NCBI GenBank assembly: GCA_002450295.1
Contig: DJYX01000170.1
Coordinates: forward strand, 537 to 28,233
Direction of reading: 5' to 3'
Length of the DNA stretch: 27,697 nucleotides
From: Deltaproteobacteria bacterium UBA6967
GTDB taxonomy: Bacteria > SAR324 > NAC60-12
Position 1 is the stretch's first letter. Every line of letters starts with the position of its first letter. The position numbers and the translations under genes are program-made. Shown in pieces: positions 1 to 5,681 of the stretch. The notes below the pieces were generated by a model. That model did not search any database. It was given only the letters and a program-made list of their open reading frames with translations, and was not told the origin of the DNA.

Positions 1-1575
1 GGATGGACGATATTGTTCTGCAGCTTGATAAACAATATCATTGAAATCAAACAATTTACGTATCAAAGCCTTCTCATGGGAATGCTTCAAAAGTTCAAAA
101 TCTATTTTAGCTTGGGGATCAAAATTTTCAAACTGGCGCACAATGCTTCGTATGCGAACATGTGCGTAGATTAAATAGACGCCTGTATCCCCCTCTGAAA
201 CTAGCCAGTCCTTGAGTGAAAACGTGATCTGCTTGTTCGGATCTTGGTTAAGCATTCCATATTTGATCGCTGCAACTGCCACCTTACGAGTTGTAGATTC
301 GATTTCCTCATCAGACCAACTTTCTCGATGTGACTCAAGGTAGTTGTTTCGCACAAAATCACACATTTCCTGCTGTAGTTTCGAAAACAGGATGACGTTT
401 CCGGCCCTAGAACTCATCTTGCCTTCGGGCAGTACTACTAAGGCATATGGCAGATGAAAACAACGGCTAGCCTGTTCATATCCCATCTTCTTTAGTGCCG
501 CAAACACCTGCTGAAAATGAAGAGTTTGTTCAGCACCAACTACATAGATCGAACGTTCTATCCCAAATTCTTCGAACTTCCGCTTGGCAAGTGCTAAATC
601 TTTAGTTGAATAGAGCGTATTGCCATCAGATTTCAGCAGAAGGAAAAAACCCAGTTTTTCATCATTTAAATCAACGCCTATCGCCCCATCTGATCTTTGA
701 AAAAGGCCATCCTCGGCCCCTTGGATAACTAACTGTTTGCCCTCTTCATCAACTTCAGATTCATAAAAGACATGATCGAACTCTGTTCCCAGCCATCTAT
801 AGATCTGATCAAAATCCTCCAAAGACCAATTTCTTGTCTCCTCCCAGATCTGAGTTATCTGAGGCTCTTTCTCTTCTAACTTAGCGAGTAAAGAACTAAT
901 TTTCTTCTGAGTTTCTTCCTTCTCTGGTCCAGTTTGCCCTTCCAAGGCCAAGGTTGATGCAGTGTAAAGTTCGCCCAGCCATTCCCCCTTAAAGACAGAT
1001 GGAGGAACTGCGTTATTTTTTTCTTGGTAGTACCAGAGGCATTTAGCGATGTGAGTTCCAACATCGCCTATATAGTTTGCAGCAATTACTTGGTAGCCAT
1101 TGTAGCGGAATAACCGAACCAGACTATCTCCAAGAGCAACATTTCTACAATGGCCGACATGAAAACCCTTGTGGGTATTGGGCTGGGAAAACTCGATCAT
1201 CACTCGAGTTTTCTGCTCTATGGAGTTCTTTGAAAACCAATTCCCTTTATGAACTTCAGGTAACACCTGCTTAGCCATTTCGGATGAATTAACTTTCACA
1301 TTCAGATAGGGTCCAAGCGAGGAAAAACTCTCAAAAAGGTTTGATTCAGTGAAATTTTCTTGAAGAGCGAGCATTAATTCATTGGCAATTTGCGCTGGGG
1401 CTTTTCTGAAAACTTTTGCAAGGGTAAAGCATGGGAAAGCGTAGTCACCCATGTCCTTCTGTGGGGGAGTCTCAATTAACCCAACCAGTGATTCCAAAGT
1501 ACATTCATAATCGGGTTGAAGTTTAAGCAGGTTTTGGTGGATACCAACCCCAAGACTTCGTACAAAAATATTCAT
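1..1575 (-). CDS. argS: Arginyl-tRNA synthetase, C-terminus cut by window edge
   Basis: Class I aminoacyl-tRNA synthetase that charges tRNA-Arg with arginine in the cytoplasm. Translating the minus strand from the ATG at 1575 gives 525 uninterrupted codons that run off the window. An N-terminal tRNA-recognition region (about 1-110) contains the family segment PPQKDMGDYAFPCF near residue 37. The ATP-binding HIGH signature appears as HVGH (residues 139-142), preceded by SQPNTHKGF. The KMSKS-type loop appears as EGKMSSRAGN (about 384-393). The anticodon-binding domain begins around YAHVRIRSI (470-478). Family members are usually 550-590 residues, so roughly the last 30-60 are missing. An in-frame stop lies a few codons upstream, which makes this the only ATG start. 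No clear Shine-Dalgarno sequence is visible. A structured intergenic element lies about 100 bases upstream in the same direction. The assignment is secure. Confidence 0.97.
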   Translation of the reverse strand, partial: MNIFVRSLGVGIHQNLLKLQPDYECTLESLVGLIETPPQKDMGDYAFPCFTLAKVFRKAPAQIANELMLALQENFTESNLFESFSSLGPYLNVKVNSSEMAKQVLPEVHKGNWFSKNSIEQKTRVMIEFSQPNTHKGFHVGHCRNVALGDSLVRLFRYNGYQVIAANYIGDVGTHIAKCLWYYQEKNNAVPPSVFKGEWLGELYTASTLALEGQTGPEKEETQKKISSLLAKLEEKEPQITQIWEETRNWSLEDFDQIYRWLGTEFDHVFYESEVDEEGKQLVIQGAEDGLFQRSDGAIGVDLNDEKLGFFLLLKSDGNTLYSTKDLALAKRKFEEFGIERSIYVVGAEQTLHFQQVFAALKKMGYEQASRCFHLPYALVVLPEGKMSSRAGNVILFSKLQQEMCDFVRNNYLESHRESWSDEEIESTTRKVAVAAIKYGMLNQDPNKQITFSLKDWLVSEGDTGVYLIYAHVRIRSIVRQFENFDPQAKIDFELLKHSHEKALIRKLFDFNDIVYQAAEQYRPS

Positions 1576-1671
1576 GATGGATCGAAGTAGTATTCAGAAA
1601 AAAACAAAAATGATCCAAAAAATTGCAGGAAAAAGGCAAGTTTGATCAAGAAATGGAAAGGTAAGAAGGGG

Positions 1672-1832
1672 GGGCGGATTGCACACGTCCAAGAGGCACC
1701 CCTCCCCTTTTCCGAGGCAATCCGCTAAAGGTCGCCAACCATAGGGTTGGAGACCAGAGAGCAGGCCAATGTCCCGAGGAGCACCCCTCTCCTCAACTGG
1801 GCGACCCGCCCATAACCGCCCAGTTAGGCGGC
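1672..1832 (-). ncRNA. Putative structured RNA with twin identical-loop hairpins, upstream of argS
   Basis: A GC-rich island (60-70% by direct count) in intergenic sequence of about 30% GC. It holds no convincing ORF and packs four hairpins. The first is a 9-bp outer stem, 1674-1682 with 1717-1725, enclosing a hairpin 1691-1696 with 1704-1709. The second is 1730-1740 with 1745-1755, with one mismatch. The third is 1776-1781 with 1789-1794, 6 bp. The fourth is 1795-1803 with 1817-1825, 9 bp. The inner hairpin of the first and the third hairpin both expose the same 7-base loop, AGGGGTG on the minus strand (CACCCCT on plus), and both are followed by GGAC on the minus strand. Pairs 1694/1706 and 1767/1798 are G-U on the minus strand but A-C mismatches on plus, which favours minus-strand transcription, co-directional with argS. 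It could be an independent small RNA or an argS leader. I see no tmRNA tag, SRP core, RNase P or known riboswitch signature. Boundaries are approximate. Confidence 0.5.
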
Positions 1833-2114
1833 TTAATCAATACTGAAGTAATAAAATTTTTCCAGTGATACTTGACTTTCGTTGATAATAGCAAGCTAGT
1901 TAGCAGTAATTAAATTTGATCTTCTTTTGTCACGCATAAATTGTTTATGTCAATACATTTTTTGAAGCTTTTCGGTATCCGCAGTGCTTCACATCCATTT
2001 TCTTACTTGCACAGAGACCTGCGTTTTTGAGAATTTTCAGTAAATTTATGCGAAATTTAAATTGGATTCTTTTGGATAGCCTCAGAAGCTCAGCTACTTA
2101 ATTGGGAGATTAAA
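1833..2114. other. AT-rich intergenic segment, no gene seen
   Basis: About 280 bases of AT-rich sequence between the structured element and the VOC-protein gene. It contains no ORF of note in either direction. Any promoter for the minus-strand RNA, and the promoter for the plus-strand gene at 2115, should lie here. The TTGATA-like and TATTAT-like hexamers present do not combine into a well-spaced promoter that I would defend. A good ribosome-binding sequence, GGGAGA, sits just before the ATG at 2115. Confidence 0.5.
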
Positions 2115-2603
2115 ATGACTTTGGATAATTTCGAACCTGAACAACTTCCTGGTTTCCAATTTATTGATCATGTGGCAATTGCAGTACTGCAAGGAACCTT
2201 GGATGCACAAGTGAATGCCTATCGAAGAATGGGATTTCGTGAATTACATAGAGAGGAGGTTCTAGGCAATGACCAAGTGAGGGAGGTCCTTCTGCAAATA
2301 GGTAAGAGCCAGAACCTGATTCAGTTGCTGGAGCCTCTGAATGATAGTTCACCAGTGCAGAAGATGATTGATCGGCAAAATGGCAAAGGTGGCCTAGCCC
2401 ATGTAGGACTGAGAGTCAAAAGTGCTCAAGAGGCTTATCAATATCTCTCTGAAAACGGATTTCGTTTGATTGATGCTGGTCCCCGGCCTGGGTCTAGAGG
2501 AACAACAATCTTTTTTGTACACCCAAAATCAAGAGATGATCACCCTTTCGGAGTCCTCTACGAAATTGTCGAAGATCCGAATGACAAATTAAAAGAAGAT
2601 TGA
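2115..2603 (+). CDS. mce: Methylmalonyl-CoA epimerase-like VOC protein
   Basis: A 162-residue protein of the vicinal-oxygen-chelate fold. It most resembles methylmalonyl-CoA epimerase, which interconverts the R and S forms of methylmalonyl-CoA in propionate metabolism. The two beta-alpha-beta modules start at FIDHVAIAV (16-24) and GGLAHVGLRV (92-101). The expected metal ligands are present: His19, Gln70 (in LIQLLEP), His96 and Glu150 (in VLYEIVED). The IFFVHPKS segment before the last strand and the DAGPRPGSRG turn are also typical. Length matches the family (about 135-175). The ATG is preceded by GGGAGA at a suitable distance. galE follows after only 4 bases, so the two are probably co-transcribed. 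No methylmalonyl-CoA mutase is in view, so the exact substrate is inferred from the motif pattern. Another VOC epimerase or lyase remains possible. Confidence 0.8.
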   Translation: MTLDNFEPEQLPGFQFIDHVAIAVLQGTLDAQVNAYRRMGFRELHREEVLGNDQVREVLLQIGKSQNLIQLLEPLNDSSPVQKMIDRQNGKGGLAHVGLRVKSAQEAYQYLSENGFRLIDAGPRPGSRGTTIFFVHPKSRDDHPFGVLYEIVEDPNDKLKED

Positions 2604-2607
2604 ATTT

Positions 2608-3576
2608 ATGAGAATTCTCGTTGTAGGTGGAGCCGGTTATATTGGTAGTCACGTAACAAAATCTTTATTGGAAGCTGGCCACCAGCCATTAGTTGTCGAC
2701 AACCTGCAAACTGGCAAAGTAGAAAATCTATTGCCTGGAGTACCCTTCGTACATGCTGATTTGAGAATTCCAGAAACTCTGCAGGGGATCCTGAATGGAT
2801 GTGAGGGATTAGTACATCTTGCTGCATTGAAAGCAGCTGGAGACTCAATGAGTCAACCTGAAAAATACGCTCATCACAATATCTCAGGAACAATACAGCT
2901 TCTCAATGCAGCTACCGAATCAGGCGTTCGTTATGTTATTTTTTCCTCAACCGCCGCAGTTTATGGGGATCCTCAATACACTCCGATGGATGAAGAACAT
3001 CCCACAAAACCCAGTAACTTTTATGGCTACACAAAACTGGCAATTGAAGAACTGTTGGGTTGGTATGCTCATTTGAAAGGGATGAGGTTTGCTTCACTTC
3101 GCTATTTTAATGCTGCTGGCTACGATCTTGACGGAAAGATCAAGGGATTGGAAAGCGAACCAAATAATTTATTGCCTATCGTGATGGAAGCTGTCATCGG
3201 CAAAAGACCATTCGTTGAAGTCTTTGGAACTGACTACAACACACCTGATGGCAGTTGTATTAGAGATTACATTCACGTTAACGATTTGGCTGATGGGCAC
3301 GTCAGGGCTCTGGAATATTTGACAAGAGAAACTGATAATCCCATTCTGAATCTTGGAACGTCAAACGGGATGAGTGTGCTTGAAATTCTTGAGCACACCA
3401 AATACCTTTCTCATTCAAACTTTGATGTTAGGTTTGGTTCCAGAAGACTAGGAGATCCCGCAATCGTCCTCGCCAAGGCTGATAAGGCGAAATCTCTGCT
3501 GGGGTGGGAAGCTAAACGAAGTGACCCCAAAACTTTGATCAACTCAATGCTCAATGTTTACAGGGCTACTAACTAG
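2608..3576 (+). CDS. galE: UDP-glucose 4-epimerase (extended SDR)
   Basis: NAD-dependent epimerase interconverting UDP-glucose and UDP-galactose, or a related UDP-sugar pair, for surface polysaccharide or galactose metabolism. The 322 residues start with the Rossmann motif GGAGYIGSH (7-15), followed by VVDNL with the acidic residue that binds NAD ribose. The catalytic serine/threonine lies in FSSTAAVYG (112-120), and the Tyr-x-x-x-Lys pair is Tyr139/Lys143 in YGYTK. The substrate-domain hallmarks SLRYFNAAG and CIRDYIHVNDLADGH are intact. Length is slightly short of the 330-340 typical of GalE. The ATG lies 4 bases after the stop of the VOC gene, with an AGAAG-like ribosome-binding site inside the end of that gene. 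Specificity (UDP-Glc versus UDP-GlcNAc) cannot be read from the sequence. Confidence 0.92.
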   Translation: MRILVVGGAGYIGSHVTKSLLEAGHQPLVVDNLQTGKVENLLPGVPFVHADLRIPETLQGILNGCEGLVHLAALKAAGDSMSQPEKYAHHNISGTIQLLNAATESGVRYVIFSSTAAVYGDPQYTPMDEEHPTKPSNFYGYTKLAIEELLGWYAHLKGMRFASLRYFNAAGYDLDGKIKGLESEPNNLLPIVMEAVIGKRPFVEVFGTDYNTPDGSCIRDYIHVNDLADGHVRALEYLTRETDNPILNLGTSNGMSVLEILEHTKYLSHSNFDVRFGSRRLGDPAIVLAKADKAKSLLGWEAKRSDPKTLINSMLNVYRATN

Positions 3577-3649
3577 ATTTGTTGTAAGAAGATGAAAATT
3601 CGAAAATAGTAAGAAATTCGAAATTTCAGTATTCGTTTTATAGAATATT

Positions 3650-4309
3650 TTAGAAAACTCTGCCAAACCAGATAGCTTTGCCAAGAATATCGAACGATTC
3701 ACCACAATCACCAGAAAGAGTGATTGGAGGATAGTTGAGATTATCACTGATGATTTGAATCAAGCCCTTTGGTTGACGCTGTAGTCGTTTCACCATCAAC
3801 ATGTCATCCAAACGAATCACGTAAATCCCTTCACGAGCAAACACTGTCTGCTGTCGGTCGATCAGCAATAAGTCATTTTCCTCAAGGGTTGGTTCCATGC
3901 TATCTCCCTCCACTGAAACCAATACCATCTGATCCGCGGATCTCCCAAGTTGCTGCCTTAACCAACGATCCTGAAAAGGCATTTGCTCCACAATCGTTTG
4001 ATCCACAGTCCAACTTCCTCCTCCAGCGCTGACTTTGACGTCATACCTTGGAATGTGTACAACCTCAGTTCCAAAGTCTTTCTTTGTCGCATCCAAGTAC
4101 ATTTTTCCAATTCCTAGTAGTAACCAATCCAGACTGATAGAGTACTTCTCAGAAAGTTGAATTAGGTAAGGAATGGTTGGTAGAATTCTACCTTTGCAGA
4201 CATCCGTTGCGAAGGATGGAGCCTTGCCAGTCTCTCTGGAAAACAAACTACGGTTACCGGCTGCCACTTCTTCAATGACTTTTTGAAAACGAAATATTAA
4301 ACCTTCCAT
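3650..4309 (-). CDS. CI/LexA-like transcriptional repressor with S24 peptidase domain
   Basis: A 219-residue two-domain repressor. The N-terminal 65 residues resemble the helix-turn-helix of CI-type repressors (SLFSRETGKAPSFATDVCKG, then a helix ending ISLDWLLLG). The C-terminal half is an S24 signal-peptidase-like domain. The catalytic serine is Ser137 in VEGDSMEPTL and the lysine is Lys174 in MLMVKRL. Their separation of 37 residues equals that in E. coli LexA (Ser119/Lys156). A candidate self-cleavage Ala-Gly is at 95-96 in KVSAGGGSW. A strong GGAGGAG ribosome-binding site precedes the ATG at 4309. The gene is divergent from an alkB-like gene, so it probably represses itself and alkB and may be relieved by DNA damage through RecA-stimulated cleavage. 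That regulatory link is inference. It is not canonical LexA (no LexA wHTH), and it could be a domesticated phage repressor, though no phage genes are nearby. Confidence 0.88.
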   Translation of the reverse strand: MEGLIFRFQKVIEEVAAGNRSLFSRETGKAPSFATDVCKGRILPTIPYLIQLSEKYSISLDWLLLGIGKMYLDATKKDFGTEVVHIPRYDVKVSAGGGSWTVDQTIVEQMPFQDRWLRQQLGRSADQMVLVSVEGDSMEPTLEENDLLLIDRQQTVFAREGIYVIRLDDMLMVKRLQRQPKGLIQIISDNLNYPPITLSGDCGESFDILGKAIWFGRVF

Positions 4310-4341
4310 AACTCCTCCAATTTTGTTGAGAAAGAATCTGC

Positions 4342-4369
4342 ATAATATGGAAAATTCATAAAATGAAAA
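4342..4369 (-). promoter_or_regulatory. Probable promoter of the S24 repressor gene
   Basis: Read on the minus strand, a -35-like TTTTCA (4364-4369) and a -10-like TATTAT (4342-4347) are separated by 16 bases. They match the sigma-70 consensus at 4 of 6 and 5 of 6 positions. Transcription would start about 25 bases before the GGAGGAG ribosome-binding site of the repressor. On the plus strand the same AT-rich stretch carries TAATAT (4343-4348), which could serve as a -10 for alkB. The two promoters would then overlap. Confidence 0.5.
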
Positions 4370-4378
4370 GAAATTTTA

Positions 4379-4393
4379 CGAAAATTTCGAAAT
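4379..4393. promoter_or_regulatory. Candidate operator: overlapping TTCGAAA-type palindromes at the alkB start
   Basis: Two overlapping perfect inverted repeats sit at the alkB start codon. One is CGAAAATTTCG (4379-4389, central A); the other is ATTTCGAAAT (4384-4393), which runs into the ATG at 4392. They lie between a repressor gene and the divergent alkB-like gene, where an operator would be expected. Related TTCGAAA sequences occur at about 3599-3605 and in the palindrome-like 3613-3627 beyond the other end of the repressor gene. The region is AT-rich, so chance palindromes are possible. Confidence 0.35.
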
Positions 4394-4982
4394 GAATTTT
4401 GAAATCATTGACATACCAGATGGGGATTTGACCTTTTCAAGAACTTGGCGAGAATCCGAGTCAGTGGATTGGATGGAGCGCCTGAGAAAAGAAATTGAAT
4501 GGGAGCAACATCGAATAAAAATTTTTGGACAATGGGTTGATTGTCCAAGATTATCAGCTTGGTATGGTGATCCAGGGGCTATGTACAGTTATTCAAGTCT
4601 AAGTTTGACTCCTAAGGCTTGGACACCCACATTGCTGGAAGTCCGTAATCAGTTAGCTGAAACGATTGAGAGACCATTCAATAGCGTTTTGTTGAACTTA
4701 TATAGGAATGGGAATGATAGCATGGGTTGGCACAGTGATGATGAATGGGAATTGGGCTTAAATCCTGTGATTGCATCAATCAGTCTTGGAGATTCCCGGA
4801 TGATGAAATTTCGACATCGCTCTGATCCTGAAGTTTCCAAATTTGCACTTGAGCTCTCAACCGGATCACTGCTGATCATGGCGGGAACTACGCAAAAATT
4901 TTGGCAACATGAAATTCCCAAGACGAAAAAATCAGTCGGTGAACGGTTGAATTTAACATTTCGGTTTGTTCAAGGCCGATAA
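4392..4982 (+). CDS. alkB: AlkB-like 2-oxoglutarate/Fe(II) dioxygenase
   Basis: Oxidative dealkylase of the AlkB family. These enzymes remove methyl and similar adducts from 1-methyladenine and 3-methylcytosine in DNA or RNA, using Fe(II), O2 and 2-oxoglutarate. The 196-residue protein keeps the core: NLYRNGNDSMGWHSDDE with iron ligands His114 and Asp116, the third ligand His173 in WQHEIPKT, and the RxNxTFR signature (Arg185 to Arg191) that binds 2-oxoglutarate. Overall it resembles the ALKBH2/ALKBH3-like short branch more than E. coli AlkB. No good ribosome-binding site precedes the ATG at 4392, which itself overlaps a palindrome. The gene is divergent from an S24 repressor, and a Nudix gene begins 18 bases downstream. 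Substrate (DNA versus RNA) is not readable. Confidence 0.9.
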   Translation: MNFEIIDIPDGDLTFSRTWRESESVDWMERLRKEIEWEQHRIKIFGQWVDCPRLSAWYGDPGAMYSYSSLSLTPKAWTPTLLEVRNQLAETIERPFNSVLLNLYRNGNDSMGWHSDDEWELGLNPVIASISLGDSRMMKFRHRSDPEVSKFALELSTGSLLIMAGTTQKFWQHEIPKTKKSVGERLNLTFRFVQGR

Positions 4983-5000
4983 ATCTTTTTGATTGGACTG

Positions 5001-5573
5001 ATGCCTGGACTAAGTGATCCGCGACTAATTGAGCCTCAATGCACTGGTCTGCAACCCATTGAGATCCTCCATCAGAATCAATGGTTCTCTTTGAAGTCAA
5101 GAGGAGACTACTTTACGATTGAGCCAAGCTTTGGTGTGGTACTGATTCTTCCGGTTGTTGAGGGTCACTCAATTGTGCTGGTTGAAGTGAAGCGGCCCGT
5201 TCTGAATGATATGCATTCCATGGAAATTCCAGCCGGCGGTCTTGAGAAAGGTGAATCTCCGCAGGAAGGAGCCCTGAGAGAATTATATGAGGAGACAGGA
5301 ATTAAAATTTCTGCAGATCGGCTGAAACAGCAGAGTCCACTGGCTCTTTCACCAAGGGATCCATGCTTATCTTACATCTATGAAGCAGAAATAAGTATGG
5401 ATGAATTTTTAGCGAGAGCCCAACACGATGAAGAAATTAGCCAAGTAAGGCTCATTAATTTTGATGAGGTTCAAAAACTGCTGGTTGGTGGTGACATATA
5501 TTTGGCTGGGGTGGTGGGACTTTTAAGCCGCTTTTTGTTGAAAAATCGCTCTGCTCTAAACATTTCGACGTGA
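5001..5573 (+). CDS. Nudix hydrolase, ADP-ribose pyrophosphatase-like
   Basis: Cytoplasmic Nudix hydrolase that cleaves a nucleoside diphosphate linked to another group. The full Nudix box (G-x5-E-x7-REU-x-EE-x-G-U) is present from GGLEKGES to RELYEETGI, around residues 88-110. Before it, EVKRPVLNDMHSMEIPAGGLE is the arrangement seen in ADP-ribose pyrophosphatases (NudF/YffH-like). The domain is complete at about 190 residues. The ATG at 5001 is chosen; a TTG four codons upstream (4989) is the alternative, and neither has a strong ribosome-binding site. It follows alkB closely on the same strand, which suggests a shared transcript and a role in metabolite or nucleotide clean-up. That role is inferred; the real substrate could be a nucleotide sugar. 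Confidence 0.85.
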   Translation: MPGLSDPRLIEPQCTGLQPIEILHQNQWFSLKSRGDYFTIEPSFGVVLILPVVEGHSIVLVEVKRPVLNDMHSMEIPAGGLEKGESPQEGALRELYEETGIKISADRLKQQSPLALSPRDPCLSYIYEAEISMDEFLARAQHDEEISQVRLINFDEVQKLLVGGDIYLAGVVGLLSRFLLKNRSALNIST

Positions 5574-5681
5574 ATAGTCTTTTGAGAATTTTGTATTTTC
5601 ATTGCACCAATTCCCTGTTAGGCAAACTTTGAATTTCATCAATACCTTTACATCTTGAGTTCCAAATCAAAGGTAATTCTC

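Noticed and set aside
1672..1832. TPP riboswitch, suggested by GGGGTGC on the minus strand
   Set aside because: The GGGGTGC found in the thi-box occurs twice, but the obligatory CTGAGA and the downstream conserved segments are absent, and no thiamine gene follows.
1672..1832. tmRNA, SRP RNA, RNase P RNA or 6S RNA
   Set aside because: No tag-peptide frame or tRNA-like ends, no GGAA/AGCAGCC SRP core, no RNase P signature, and the hairpin layout is not the single long rod of 6S RNA as far as I can fold it by eye.
3650..4309. Prophage remnant based on the CI-like repressor
   Set aside because: No integrase, cro, structural or lysis genes and no attachment-like repeats nearby; the neighbours are housekeeping and repair genes.
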